Below are positions 7,864-17,127 of a DNA stretch of 64,000 nt, one piece after another; the stretch's first letter is position 1; every line of letters starts with the position of its first letter. The translations under genes and the position numbers were made by a program. The stretch spans positions 1 through 64,000 of the forward strand of contig JAXLZK010000010.1 in NCBI GenBank assembly GCA_046350935.1. Reading direction: 5' to 3'. Source of the stretch: Nitrobium sp046350935 (GTDB lineage: Bacteria > Nitrospirota > Thermodesulfovibrionia > Thermodesulfovibrionales > Dissulfurispiraceae). A model generated the notes under the pieces. It saw only the letters and a program-made list of their open reading frames with translations. It was not told where the DNA came from and did no database searches.

Positions 7864-9141
7864 TCACCCCGCTCCTCCCGTCCGTATCGCTTCCGGTGCG
7901 GCCTGCAGCGCGGCCGGGCTCCACCGGTGGGGCAGCGCCACAAGCCCGATCGAATTTTCCTTCTTGCCGACCTGCAGGAAGTACTCCTGGCTGTGCCAGT
8001 CGATATGGTTGTACTCCACCTCCCGGCTCAGCACCGCACTCACCGCGTAGACTCCCGCAGGGAGATGCAGCTGCGGGACGATGAGCTCCACCGCGCCCCT
8101 GCCCTCTATCCGTGCGGGCAGCGCACTGCGGCTGTCGCCGATGAAAGAGGCGTACAGAGCGCCTCCGGCGTACAGGTGGATCGCAAAGACCGGATTTTCG
8201 ATCTCCCCGGCCGCCTCGTACTCCATGCGCACCCGGAGGGGAGACCCGGTGGTGAGGGCGTTCGTCCGGTTGTCGTGCTCGTCGAGGAACTCGACCCCCA
8301 CGATCCTCCCCCCCTTTCCCCTGCCGGGCGCCGTCCGGCTCCTCTCTCCCTTTTCCTCCCGGGCCTTTCTCACCTGCTCCTGCTGCACGAGCCGCAGATA
8401 GCTCAGAACGACGCTGTCGCTGTCCCCCATCTCCCGGACCCTCCCTTTCCAGAGGAACAGCGCTTTTCCGCACATATGGCGGATCGTCTCCATGTTGTGG
8501 GCCACGAGCACGATAACGACTCCCTTTTTCATCAGCTCCGCGATGCGGCGGTAGCACTTGCTCTGAAAGTCGGTGTCCCCCACCGCCAGGACCTCGTCCA
8601 CCAGGAGGATGTCCGGCTCGCAATGCACCGCCACTGAAAAGCCGAGCCGCACGAACATGCCGCTTGAATAATGCTTCACCGGGGTGTCCAGGAAGTCCCC
8701 GATATCGGCGAACTCCACGATGGAATCGAACTTCCGGCCCACCTCCTTCCTGTCCATTCCGAGAATGGCTCCGTTGACGTAGATATTCTCGCGTCCGGTC
8801 AGCAGAGGATGGAAGCCCGCCCCCACCGCGATCAGCGCGCCCACCCTCCCCTTTACCCTGATCCTGCCCCGGTCGGGCCAGAAGATGCCGTTGAGCATCT
8901 TAAGGAGGGTGGTCTTCCCCGAGCCGTTGGGTCCAATCAGCCCCAGGGTCTCCCCCCGCTTCACCTCGAAGGAGACGTCGTCCACCGACCAGAACTCGCC
9001 GGGGCGCAGCACCCCGGAGCGGGACCGCATGCCGAGGAGGTTCCTGCCGATGTCCTCGATCCCGTAGAGCATGGACTTTTTCAGGGACTTGGAATACTTC
9101 TTCGAGACGTGCTCAGCCTGTATCACCGTATCTCTCTTCAT
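7864..9141 (-). CDS. wzt: ABC O-polysaccharide exporter ATPase with Wzt C-terminal domain (exporter 1)
   Basis: A 425-residue ATPase that powers export of undecaprenyl-linked polysaccharide with the permease at 9142-9996. Walker A GPNGSGKTTLL is at residues 70-80; the signature is HYSSGMFVRLGF and Walker B is ILLVDEVLAVGD. Residues from about 285 onward form a second domain (VGVEFLDEHDNRTNAL, then a beta-rich stretch) typical of Wzt proteins that recognise a modified non-reducing end of the glycan. The start directly follows the permease stop (TGA then ATG). A second Wzt lies at 32969-34317, so two exported glycans are likely. Confidence 0.92.
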   Translation of the reverse strand: MKRDTVIQAEHVSKKYSKSLKKSMLYGIEDIGRNLLGMRSRSGVLRPGEFWSVDDVSFEVKRGETLGLIGPNGSGKTTLLKMLNGIFWPDRGRIRVKGRVGALIAVGAGFHPLLTGRENIYVNGAILGMDRKEVGRKFDSIVEFADIGDFLDTPVKHYSSGMFVRLGFSVAVHCEPDILLVDEVLAVGDTDFQSKCYRRIAELMKKGVVIVLVAHNMETIRHMCGKALFLWKGRVREMGDSDSVVLSYLRLVQQEQVRKAREEKGERSRTAPGRGKGGRIVGVEFLDEHDNRTNALTTGSPLRVRMEYEAAGEIENPVFAIHLYAGGALYASFIGDSRSALPARIEGRGAVELIVPQLHLPAGVYAVSAVLSREVEYNHIDWHSQEYFLQVGKKENSIGLVALPHRWSPAALQAAPEAIRTGGAG

Positions 9142-9996
9142 TCAGATCCTCTCCGCGATCCTCGTCTCGGTGAGGTGGAAGACCACCAGGCCGACGAGGA
9201 AGACCGCAGCGGAAAACAGGACCGAGAGGAAGAAGCCCTCCTGCTCGGCAATGGACCCGGTGAGCACGAGGTCCCGGGCGCCGGAGACGAGATAGTACAA
9301 GGGGTTGTATTCAGTGATCCGGAGAAGGACGCCCCTCTCCGGCTTGGCGTACAGAACAGGCGTCATGAACATCAGGAAGGTGACGAGCATCGAGAGCACG
9401 GTCCCGATATCCCGGACGATGCCGTTGAGGAGCGCACAGATGAACCCCAGCCCCAGGGTGAAGAGCAGCAGGGGGAGCACGGCCAACGGCACCGCGAGGA
9501 TGCCGGCGCTCGGGGCGACGCCGTACAGGACGAACAGGACCAGTACCAGCGCGAACTGGACCAGGAAGGAGACGACGGCCTGTCCCGACGAGGCGAGCAC
9601 CAGCGACTTGCGCGAAAAATTGATCTGTACGATCATGGAGCCCGCCTTCACCAGGGAATTCGAGCCTGCCGTGATGCCGGTGGAGAAAAGCTGCCAGAAG
9701 GAGAGGCCGAGGACGGCGTACACCGGGTACGGCGTCTTTATCTCCCCGATCCGGAAGATCCCCGAGCGGTTCAGCAGCATGAAGAGGGCCATGCCGGCCA
9801 GAGGGACGAGAAAGGCCCAGAGGGCGCCCAGGAGGGACTGCTTGTAGAGCGCCAGAAAATCGCGCCTGAACAACTGGTACATCAGCCACCTGTTTTCCCG
9901 CAGCTCGGCGAGGATCTCGCCGAACACCGAAAGATACCCCCTCCGCAGGGAGTTGTCCGGCTCGTAGGTGGTCACTGCCTCTTTCGGCCTTTTCAT
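9142..9996 (-). CDS. wzm: ABC-2 type polysaccharide exporter permease (exporter 1)
   Basis: A 284-residue inner-membrane permease with about six transmembrane segments after a cytoplasmic N-terminus (RRDFLALYKQSLLGALW is the typical amphipathic lead-in). It pairs with the Wzt at 7864-9141 to move polymer across the inner membrane. The start ATG at 9996 overlaps the preceding glycosyltransferase stop as ATGA, and the eight-residue longer version is unneeded. Confidence 0.92.
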   Translation of the reverse strand: MKRPKEAVTTYEPDNSLRRGYLSVFGEILAELRENRWLMYQLFRRDFLALYKQSLLGALWAFLVPLAGMALFMLLNRSGIFRIGEIKTPYPVYAVLGLSFWQLFSTGITAGSNSLVKAGSMIVQINFSRKSLVLASSGQAVVSFLVQFALVLVLFVLYGVAPSAGILAVPLAVLPLLLFTLGLGFICALLNGIVRDIGTVLSMLVTFLMFMTPVLYAKPERGVLLRITEYNPLYYLVSGARDLVLTGSIAEQEGFFLSVLFSAAVFLVGLVVFHLTETRIAERI

Positions 9997-11132
9997 CGCT
10001 GCAGGGCGCCTTCCCAACAGGAGCAGTATACCTTCTCCGTCTCCTCGACCGACCTCCGCAGGGAGAAGAGCTCCCGCGCCCTCTCCCTGCCCGCCGTCCC
10101 CATGCGCAGCGCCAGGGCCTCTTCGGTGAGGACCTTTATCGCGGCTGCGGCAAGGGCTCCGGAGTCGCCGGGGGGCACGATGAAACCGTTTACCCCCTGC
10201 AGCACCGCCTCCCTGCTCCCTCCTACGTCCGTGGCGACCACCGGAAGGCCCGCCGCAGAGTATTCGATCAGCGCATTCGAAAAGCTCTCCGAAAGTGAGG
10301 AGAGCACCCCGACGTCGAAGGCGCTAAGAAGAGAGGCCACGTCGTCCCGCTTCCCCAGGAAATGGACGGACCCCGCGAGGTCCAGCCCCCTCGCAAGCCT
10401 CGCCAGTCCCTCCCTCTCGCCGCCGTCGCCCACCACGACAAAACGGGCGCGCGGAATCTCCCTTCGTATCGAGTGCGCCGCCCGCAGAAAGAGGTCCACA
10501 CCCTTAACCGGCCTGAGGTTCGAGACGATGCCGACGACCGGGGCGTCGTATGGGATGGCGAGCAGCGACCGGTGCCTCCTCCGGGCCTCTCCGGAAACCG
10601 CCCCGTAGAAGTCGGGATCGATGCCGTTGTGGACCACCCGGATCTTCCCGCCGGGGATCCCCTCCGTGTCCATCGACCATTTCTTCGTGCTGAGGGAATT
10701 GGCGAGGAAGAGGGTTACCCACCTGTTCAGAAACCTCTGCAGGGAGAGCTCACGTCGGGTAAGCCAGTACCCCTGGTTCCTCCGCGCCGCGATCACGATG
10801 CGGACGCCGGCAAGGCGTGCGGCCAGCAGCGCCGCGATATGCGCGTCCCTGAAATGGGTCTGGACTATCCCGACCCCCTCCTTCCTGAGAAAAGCGGCGA
10901 ACTGCCCGATGCGGCCGTACGCCCGGGGCTCCCGGAAGGAGCGGATGTCCACCAGATGCACCGGGCAGGCGCCGAAGGCCTTTTCCACCCATTCGGAAGA
11001 CCTGAGGAGGCAGAGGACCGGGTCGTACCGGCTCCTGTCGAGGCCCTTCAGCAGGAGCACGAGCTGTTTTTCCGTCCCTGCAGTGGGAGAGTCTATCCTG
11101 TCGATAACGTAGGCGATCTTGATTTTCTTCAT
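9993..11132 (-). CDS. Family 4 glycosyltransferase
   Basis: A 379-residue GT-B enzyme. The N-terminal domain MKKIKIAYVIDRIDSPTAGTE is followed by the donor domain with GIVSNLRPVKGVDLFL, VVVGDGGE and the E-x7-E motif region SSLSESFSNALIEYSA. It is coupled by ATGA to the ABC permease, which suggests production together with exporter 1. It is probably a retaining transferase adding hexose to the growing chain. Confidence 0.88.
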   Translation of the reverse strand: MKKIKIAYVIDRIDSPTAGTEKQLVLLLKGLDRSRYDPVLCLLRSSEWVEKAFGACPVHLVDIRSFREPRAYGRIGQFAAFLRKEGVGIVQTHFRDAHIAALLAARLAGVRIVIAARRNQGYWLTRRELSLQRFLNRWVTLFLANSLSTKKWSMDTEGIPGGKIRVVHNGIDPDFYGAVSGEARRRHRSLLAIPYDAPVVGIVSNLRPVKGVDLFLRAAHSIRREIPRARFVVVGDGGEREGLARLARGLDLAGSVHFLGKRDDVASLLSAFDVGVLSSLSESFSNALIEYSAAGLPVVATDVGGSREAVLQGVNGFIVPPGDSGALAAAAIKVLTEEALALRMGTAGRERARELFSLRRSVEETEKVYCSCWEGALQR

Positions 11133-11157
11133 AAGCTCCCCCGGAGGGCACTCCTCT

Positions 11158-12186
11158 TCACCTCTTTCGGGTCTCCCCGCGCCTTCCCTTCAGGATGCCC
11201 CATCCGAGCCCGAGGTGGATGGCGAACAGGATGAAGGGCAGATACGCCAGGTGCCGGAGGCCGTTTCTCAGGGCGATCCGGAGGGACTCCGCAGCTACCA
11301 GCACGAAATAGGCGCCGTAGAGCGCGGCGAGCAGCCCGGCCGGAAGGGAGGCCCAGTGCCCGCCGAAGAGGGCGCGCGCCGCCGCCGCGGGGGCGAGGAG
11401 GACGAGCCCCGCCACGAAGGCGGGGGGGGCGAGCATGCTCAGGGTAAGGGCGTCGGAATGCTTTCGTACCAGCCGGGAGCGGCCCTGCCCGTACCGCACC
11501 ATCTGTCTGAAGAGGCCGCGCAGCGTCTCCCGCGGATAGTAGCGCACCGCGAGCGCGGGGCTCATGTACGCCTTCAGGCCCGCCTTCTCCACCCGGTAGT
11601 TGAACTCGACGTCCTCGCACGCATCGAAGCTCTCGTCCACATACCCCACCGCGCGGAAGACCTCTTTCTTGTACACCGCCCCGTTGCTTACCGGGCTCGC
11701 GTACCCTTCGTAGGTGCTGTAGATCATCGAGTCGCCCCCGTGCCCGAGCTTCGAGGCCCGCGCCAGGGCGACCGCCCTCTGGAAGGGAGCGATGCCGGGG
11801 GGGTCGAGGGGCTGCGGCCTCCCCAGGCAGTCGGCGCCGCTTTTTTCGAAGCAGGCGACGATGCTGTTGAAAAACTGGTCGCTCCCGATATGGCAGTGTC
11901 CGTCCACCACGAGGAAGATGTCTCCCCGTCCCTCCCGGAACCCGGCATTTCTGCCCGCGCTCGAAAGCCTCTTCTCGTTGATGAGGAGCCTGATCTGGGG
12001 ATAGACCCTCATGAGCCCCTGCACCTCTTCCCGGGTCCCGTCGTTTGACACCCCGTCCGCAACGAGGATCTCGAAGCGGTCCTCCGGGTAGTCCTGGCTC
12101 AGGAGCTGCGTCAGCGTGGCGCGGACGAACCTGCCCTCATTGAGCACCGGCATGACGACGGAGATGAAAGGCTTCGTATACCTCAC
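11158..12186 (-). CDS. Membrane-associated family 2 glycosyltransferase, ExoA-like
   Basis: A 342-residue protein with ISVVMPVLNEGRFV at the N-terminus, VADGVSNDGT, and a VVDGHCHIGS motif in place of DxD, as in succinoglycan ExoA-type transferases. The acceptor motif ACEDVEFNYRVEKAG is clear, and the C-terminus has about three hydrophobic segments. The GTG start at 12186 gives a 50-bp overlap with the upstream glycosyltransferase gene. Internal ATG codons would cut into the first strand, so I prefer GTG. Confidence 0.83.
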   Translation of the reverse strand: MRYTKPFISVVMPVLNEGRFVRATLTQLLSQDYPEDRFEILVADGVSNDGTREEVQGLMRVYPQIRLLINEKRLSSAGRNAGFREGRGDIFLVVDGHCHIGSDQFFNSIVACFEKSGADCLGRPQPLDPPGIAPFQRAVALARASKLGHGGDSMIYSTYEGYASPVSNGAVYKKEVFRAVGYVDESFDACEDVEFNYRVEKAGLKAYMSPALAVRYYPRETLRGLFRQMVRYGQGRSRLVRKHSDALTLSMLAPPAFVAGLVLLAPAAAARALFGGHWASLPAGLLAALYGAYFVLVAAESLRIALRNGLRHLAYLPFILFAIHLGLGWGILKGRRGETRKR

Positions 12187-13288
12187 GGTAGAGACCCTCG
12201 TATTTTCTCGTCTGGGTTTCAAAGGTGAAGCGCTCCTCCAGGTGGCGGTACCCCCGGGCGCCCATCTCCTCCCGGAGCTGCGGGTTGCGGGCGAGGGCCA
12301 GGATGTATTCAGCCATCCTCCCGGTCTCGCCGGGCCGCACCAGAAAGCCGTCAGAGCCGTGCCGCACCACCTCGGGGACCCCTCCCACCGCAGTCGCGAC
12401 GACCGGCTTCTTCTGGGCGTACGCTTCGAGCACCACATTGGGGAGCCCTTCGGTGAAGGAGGGCAGGACGAAGATATCGGCCTCCCGGAGAAGAGAGGCG
12501 AGCTCTTCACGGAACCCCGGGAGGAAGAACCTCCCCCGCAGACCGGCCTCCCGCACCTGCCGTTCAAGGGGCCTCCTGAGGACCCCCTCCCCGAAAACGA
12601 CGAACCGGAGCGAGGGCTCCTTTTTCACGAGGAGCGCTGCCGCATCGATCAGTCCGCTGAAATTCTTCTCGATGCTCAACCGCCCCGCTGATACGACAAG
12701 ACACCCGGCGTCCTGCATTCCCATCTCCCGCCTGAGCGAACAGGACGAAGGGGGTGCGGGGGCGGCAAGGCTGATCCCGTTATGGATGACGGAGACCCTC
12801 TCCGGGGCCACTCCCAGGCGCAGGATCTTCTCTTTCTGCCCCTCCGATACCGCTACCACGCGGTCCGCGAAACGGAGGAAGAGCCGGTCGAGCTCCTCGT
12901 AGAGCCTGATTTTCCAGTTCTCCCCGGTCCACCCCCGCGAAACCGCTATTTCGGGGATTCCTACCCGGTACGAAGCGATCCTCCCGATGATGGCGGACTT
13001 GTACCCGTGGGTGCAGAGGAGGTCGATCCCGTCCTGCCGCAGAAGGGAGGTCAGATCGAAAATGGCCTTGGGGTTGTAGGGGTTCCCGGTATAAAACTCC
13101 CTTGTCGGAATCGTCATCCTCGTGGCCTTGTGCAGCAGCTCGTTCGGCAGGGAGCGCTCCACAAAGGAGATGAGCACCAGGGAGAAGCGCGCCGGGTCGA
13201 GCCTGCAGGCATGCTCCAGGATCTGTTTTTCCGGGCCGCCGAAGAAGTTCGTGGCGATGAGGTGCGCGACGACAAGCTTCCCTTTCAT
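12137..13288 (-). CDS. Family 4 glycosyltransferase
   Basis: A 383-residue GT-B enzyme beginning MKGKLVVAHLIATNFFGGPE. It carries VVSAGRLSIEKNFSGLI, VVFGEG and the E-x7-E region PSFTEGLPNVVLEAYA. The ATG at 13288 overlaps the upstream stop as ATGA. The same frame stays open far upstream over the neighbouring gene, but that extension reads as Arg/Pro-rich low-complexity shadow and is rejected. Confidence 0.88.
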   Translation of the reverse strand: MKGKLVVAHLIATNFFGGPEKQILEHACRLDPARFSLVLISFVERSLPNELLHKATRMTIPTREFYTGNPYNPKAIFDLTSLLRQDGIDLLCTHGYKSAIIGRIASYRVGIPEIAVSRGWTGENWKIRLYEELDRLFLRFADRVVAVSEGQKEKILRLGVAPERVSVIHNGISLAAPAPPSSCSLRREMGMQDAGCLVVSAGRLSIEKNFSGLIDAAALLVKKEPSLRFVVFGEGVLRRPLERQVREAGLRGRFFLPGFREELASLLREADIFVLPSFTEGLPNVVLEAYAQKKPVVATAVGGVPEVVRHGSDGFLVRPGETGRMAEYILALARNPQLREEMGARGYRHLEERFTFETQTRKYEGLYREVYEAFHLRRHAGAQ

Positions 13289-14478
13289 GTCCTCTTCGTC
13301 CTGAGCCAGAGGTCCCCGCGGTACCCCGCAAGGCCGAGCAGGGCGATGCAGAAGAACCAAATGAGGAGGAAGGGGGCGAAAAGGAGATAGGAGAGCCTCC
13401 TCCTGTCCAGCCCCTCCAGGAAGATGCCCAGGGAGAGGTAGACCGCCTGCGCGGCGAACAGGGAGAGAGACCAGCCCGCGTAGAAGCGGCCCCGGGGAGC
13501 GCCCGCTGCGGCGTAGAGGAGTGCTCCCGCACTCAGCAGCAGGGAGAGGAGCAGGAGGAGGGGCTTGCTGAGGACGAAGAAGCTCGCTCCGGCGTCGAAG
13601 AGCGCGCAGCTCCTCTTCAGGATACCCTCTTTGAGGAGCGTGAGCGCGTAGGTCCGGGAGATCTTCGCATTCCCCGACGCCCAGCGCACGCGCTGGGTCT
13701 GGGCCTGCCCCACGGTTTCCGGCTGACGGGCAAGCACCGCGGTTTCGAGGGCGAAGCGGACGGGGATGCCCCGCCGCAGCAGCTTTATGCCGTACTCCAC
13801 GTCCTCCACCACGGAAAAGGAGTTCCAGGGCTGCTTGCGCAGCGTCTCCCGCGCAAAGCACATCCCGTTCCCCCGGAGATGCACCGGAAGGCCGAGGCGG
13901 GTCTTCGCTTCGTAAAAGAGCCTGTTTTCGATGCAGACGCCCACGGCGAAGAGGTAGGTGAGGGGGCTTGCGTCGGGATTGGAGATCCCGTAGCACGCCT
14001 GGATCACCTTCTGGCCCGCAAGGGAGCGGCCGTTCATCACCCGGAGAAAGTTCCCGCCGACCGTGGAGTCGGCGTCCACTATCACGAAGCAGTCGTATTC
14101 CTCCCTCATGAGGACACGGAGGGCGAAGGCCAGGGCATGCCCCTTCCCCCTCCGCGACGCATCCTGCCTTTCGAGGCACCGGACACCCGCGGCCCTGACC
14201 ACCGCGGCGGTGGAGTCGGTGCAGTTGTCGGCCACCACCACCACGTCGTACAGGTGCTGAGGGTAGTCGAGCTCCTTCAGGCTCCGCAGCGTCTCCGGGA
14301 TGCCCTCCTCCTCGTTGTGGGCAGGGACGATGAGCACGAACCGCCTTTCGGGGGCGCACCCCTCACGGGAGGCCGCCGGCCGCCTGAAAAAATAGGCGGC
14401 GGCCAGGAAAAAAAGATAGAAGGTTGCCCCGGTGAGAAACAGGGAGACGGGGGCGAGGAGTATCTCCGCACCCTTCAT
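13285..14478 (-). CDS. Processive-type membrane family 2 glycosyltransferase
   Basis: A 397-residue glycosyltransferase with an N-terminal transmembrane segment, then FVLIVPAHNEEEGI, VVVADNCTDS, IVDADSTVG, VVEDVEYGIKLL and a QxxRW-type element in QTQRVRWASG. These are the D, DxD, ED and QxxRW landmarks of cellulose/hyaluronan-synthase-like enzymes. Three to four C-terminal hydrophobic segments anchor it. It could polymerise or act as a membrane-bound single-addition transferase. The ATG at 14478 lies next to the stop of the ligase-like gene. Confidence 0.85.
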   Translation of the reverse strand: MKGAEILLAPVSLFLTGATFYLFFLAAAYFFRRPAASREGCAPERRFVLIVPAHNEEEGIPETLRSLKELDYPQHLYDVVVVADNCTDSTAAVVRAAGVRCLERQDASRRGKGHALAFALRVLMREEYDCFVIVDADSTVGGNFLRVMNGRSLAGQKVIQACYGISNPDASPLTYLFAVGVCIENRLFYEAKTRLGLPVHLRGNGMCFARETLRKQPWNSFSVVEDVEYGIKLLRRGIPVRFALETAVLARQPETVGQAQTQRVRWASGNAKISRTYALTLLKEGILKRSCALFDAGASFFVLSKPLLLLLSLLLSAGALLYAAAGAPRGRFYAGWSLSLFAAQAVYLSLGIFLEGLDRRRLSYLLFAPFLLIWFFCIALLGLAGYRGDLWLRTKRT

Positions 14479-15900
14479 TCAGAAGGGGCCCTCCTGCAGC
14501 TTCGAAATGCAGAAACGGTATTTCCCCGACTGTTCCCGCCGGAGGGAGTCCACGAACTCCACCGTATAGCGCATCCCTCTCCCGAACCTTTTCGCCACGA
14601 GCGCCTCCAGGCCGTCGAGGTCCGCCCCGTCAAACCCCTCTCCCCTGACGATCCTGAAGACGAGGAAGTCCAGCCTCTCCTGCACGATCTGCAGCTGTTT
14701 TACGCCTCCCAGGAGCATGGCGAAATTCTCCGTAAGGGAGATGCCGGATATGTACTTTCCCTCAGGCGTCACGACGTAGTCCGCAATCCGCCCTTCCAGG
14801 GATTCCAGGAGTGGATAGCTGCAGCCGCAGGGGCAGACCCGGTCGGAGAGGACGCCGGCATCGCCTACCTTGTACCGGATAAAAGGCATGCCGTAATTGG
14901 TCAGGTCGGTCACCACAATCGCTCCTGGGGCGCCGGGAGGGGCCGGGCCGCCGTCCCTGACCACCTCGACGAGCAGGGTGTCCATATTGACATGGAGCCC
15001 GCTATGCTCCCTGCATTCGCAGGCGATGAGGCTCACCTCTTCGCACCCGTACCGGTTCGTCACCCTGCAGCCGAAGACCTGTTCGATGCGCCTCCTCTCG
15101 AAGTCGTGCAGGACCATGGCGGTGCTGATGATCCCCGCGGGCCTGATCCCCTCCAGGCCCTTCTTTTTGAGAAAGCACGCGAAGAGGTAGAGGGAGTGGG
15201 CATGGCCGAAGAGGAGGGTAGGCCTCTTCCTCCTGATGCGGCGGTAGAAGTCGAGCATTTCCCCCTCGTCCATCTTCAGGGTGTCCAGGTAGGTGTGCCT
15301 TTCGAGGAGGAAATTCCTGACGTATCCACGCCAGCTGTTGCGGTACTCGGGGTTTCCCCACACCGCCGCGACCTTTTCTCCCAGGTCCCAGCCGGCCCAG
15401 CGGTCGTGCCGCACGGCGCAGGCCCTCTTCCACTGCAGGCTGTCCTCGTCCACGAAAAACTCCAGGGAGACCCCCGTGGAGCCGGACGTCCTCTTCGGCA
15501 GGAGCCTCGCCGGAGGGACCGTGCGGGCCACCATCCGGTCCCTGTTCGCCCGGATGTCGTCTTTGGTGAGGAGCGGAATGCGGGCGAAATCCTCCCAGGA
15601 GCGGACATCGCCGGGGCGTACTCCCGCCCCCCCGAGCCTCTCCGCATAGAAGTCCGTGTGCTGCGCAGCATGGCGGAGCAGCCGGGCGAGCCGCTGCCAC
15701 TGGTCCCTCCTCACCTCGTCAGGGGGGCGGTGCTGCGAGGCCTCCAGACGGCGGAGGTGCAGCAGGTACGGGCTCCGCTCCTTCGCGGCCCATAGGGGGG
15801 CGACCACACGCCGCACCACCTTCGCGTAGAAATCGCCCCGGAACCTGTCGGGCCGCACAGGAGGCGTCTCCTCGGCAGCCCCGCCGCAGCCCTCAGCCAA
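14479..15900 (-). CDS. CapK/phenylacetate-CoA-ligase-like adenylate-forming protein
   Basis: A 473-residue member of the acyl-adenylate superfamily, CapK branch, common in capsule loci. The P-loop-like motif KRTSGSTGVSLEFF, the NRYGCEEVSLIACEC region and FIRYKVGDAGVLSD match the family. The cluster CPCGC at the hinge is typical of CapK. It would activate an acid as the AMP ester, perhaps for transfer to a sugar amine or thiol; the true substrate is not known for most family members. The start is taken as TTG at 15900, which overlaps the epimerase stop by 8 bp; GTG/ATG options further upstream lie inside the epimerase gene. Confidence 0.8.
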   Translation of the reverse strand: MAEGCGGAAEETPPVRPDRFRGDFYAKVVRRVVAPLWAAKERSPYLLHLRRLEASQHRPPDEVRRDQWQRLARLLRHAAQHTDFYAERLGGAGVRPGDVRSWEDFARIPLLTKDDIRANRDRMVARTVPPARLLPKRTSGSTGVSLEFFVDEDSLQWKRACAVRHDRWAGWDLGEKVAAVWGNPEYRNSWRGYVRNFLLERHTYLDTLKMDEGEMLDFYRRIRRKRPTLLFGHAHSLYLFACFLKKKGLEGIRPAGIISTAMVLHDFERRRIEQVFGCRVTNRYGCEEVSLIACECREHSGLHVNMDTLLVEVVRDGGPAPPGAPGAIVVTDLTNYGMPFIRYKVGDAGVLSDRVCPCGCSYPLLESLEGRIADYVVTPEGKYISGISLTENFAMLLGGVKQLQIVQERLDFLVFRIVRGEGFDGADLDGLEALVAKRFGRGMRYTVEFVDSLRREQSGKYRFCISKLQEGPF

Positions 15901-16876
15901 GGGCCGCGACCCTCCGTCTCTGCTCCGCCTTCCCGGAAAGCCGGTACCACGCGACGGTCTCCGCAAGGCCAGACCTGATGTCGAATGCAGGCTCGAAGCC
16001 GAGGTGCGTCCGCGCGCTCCCGATGTCCGCCAGGGAATCCCGCACGTCACCCTGCCGGGCGGGAAGATAGGAGAGGGAGGAGCCGGAGCCGGTGATCTCG
16101 ATGACCAGCCGGGCGAGGTCGAGCACGCTGATACGGGAGCCGCAGGCGATGTTGAACACCCTGCCGGAAACGACCTCCCGCGTCAGGGCGCTGATATTCG
16201 CCCGCACCACATCGTCGATATACGAGAAGTCCCGCGTCTGCATCCCGTCCCCCTCGATCGTCAGGGGTTCGTCACCGAGGGCCTGCGCAATGAATTTCGG
16301 TACGACCGCGGCATAATCGGAGGAGGGGTCCTGTCTTCTGCCGTACACGTTGAAATACCGGAGTCCGACCACCTCGATCCCGTACAGACGGGAGAAGACG
16401 TCGCCGTAAAGCTCGTCGGCCGCCTTCGATACGGCGTAGGGGGATTTCGGCCTGAAAGGCATGGGCTCGACCTTGGGGAGCTCGGGCGAGTCTCCGTAGA
16501 CCGAAGAGGAGCTGGCGAACACCACCCGCCGGCACCCGCATTCCGCCGCAACGTGGAGGAGGTTCACCGTACCCGTTATGTTCACCTCGACGGTCCGCAC
16601 CGGGTCCTTCACGCTCTTCGCCACACTGGGCCGCGCCGCCTGGTGGCAGACGAGCGAAATGCCGTTCGACCTGATCAGGTCCCTGAGGAGGGCACTGTCG
16701 AGGATGCTCCCCTGCTGAAAGGACAGGCGGGGGTCGTCCCGCATCCCCGCGAGGTTCTCCCTCTTCCCCGTGCTCAGGTCGTCGACGATACAGACCCCGT
16801 ATCCCTGTGAAAGCATCTCCTCGGCGATATTGCTCCCGATGAAGCCCGCCCCTCCCGTTATCAATACATTTTCCAT
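15893..16876 (-). CDS. UDP-sugar 4-epimerase, WbpP/GalE-like SDR
   Basis: A 327-residue extended SDR. The NAD motif GGAGFIG is at residues 8-14; the Ser of ASSSSVYGD and the YAVSK catalytic pair follow. LRYFNVYGRRQDPSSDYAAV and DFSYIDDVV closely resemble the UDP-N-acetylhexosamine 4-epimerases WbpP/TviC, so UDP-GlcNAc/GalNAc or the uronic forms are the likely substrates. The start ATG at 16876 has a good AAAGGAG Shine-Dalgarno. It is the first gene of the coupled left-hand operon. Confidence 0.85.
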   Translation of the reverse strand: MENVLITGGAGFIGSNIAEEMLSQGYGVCIVDDLSTGKRENLAGMRDDPRLSFQQGSILDSALLRDLIRSNGISLVCHQAARPSVAKSVKDPVRTVEVNITGTVNLLHVAAECGCRRVVFASSSSVYGDSPELPKVEPMPFRPKSPYAVSKAADELYGDVFSRLYGIEVVGLRYFNVYGRRQDPSSDYAAVVPKFIAQALGDEPLTIEGDGMQTRDFSYIDDVVRANISALTREVVSGRVFNIACGSRISVLDLARLVIEITGSGSSLSYLPARQGDVRDSLADIGSARTHLGFEPAFDIRSGLAETVAWYRLSGKAEQRRRVAALG

Positions 16877-17127
16877 GGAGCACTCCTTTTGTAGGCGTGT
16901 AGGAAAAAGGTGTAGGATGCGAGACCGAGCGAAGAATTTTCGGGGCGCTGCAGCGGGGGAGCAGCCGGGCGGCGGGCGGCAGGGCGCAGAAAACACCGCT
17001 GCCGTAGGAGAAGACGGGAGGAGGCCGTCCTCCTGCATACCCCCGGCTGCTTGCTGCATGCACTCCGTCTGTCGGGTCGACCGCGGGGCCGTGATCCGGG
17101 TACCGCCCTCTCCCCGAAATCATCCTC
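16877..17127. promoter_or_regulatory. Intergenic region before the left-hand operon, with three TGTAGG repeats
   Basis: This 251-bp gap precedes the epimerase gene on the minus strand, so a promoter for the 16-kb coupled operon could lie here. Three direct copies of TGTAGG (16890-16895, 16898-16903, 16911-16916) lie close to the Shine-Dalgarno. A 6-bp stem (AGGAGG/CCTCCT) is near 17023-17038, but no U-tract follows it. I cannot point to convincing -35/-10 boxes. Confidence 0.35.

Noticed and set aside
8671..10608. Long plus-strand open frame over the exporter 1 genes
   Set aside because: Rich in Arg, Gln, Glu and Pro with no motifs; it is the antisense shadow of the ATPase, permease and glycosyltransferase genes, which carry clear motifs.
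12137..14359. A single 740-codon minus-strand protein covering two glycosyltransferase genes
   Set aside because: Only the part from 13288 downward is a glycosyltransferase. The upstream part is an out-of-frame reading of the neighbouring membrane glycosyltransferase.
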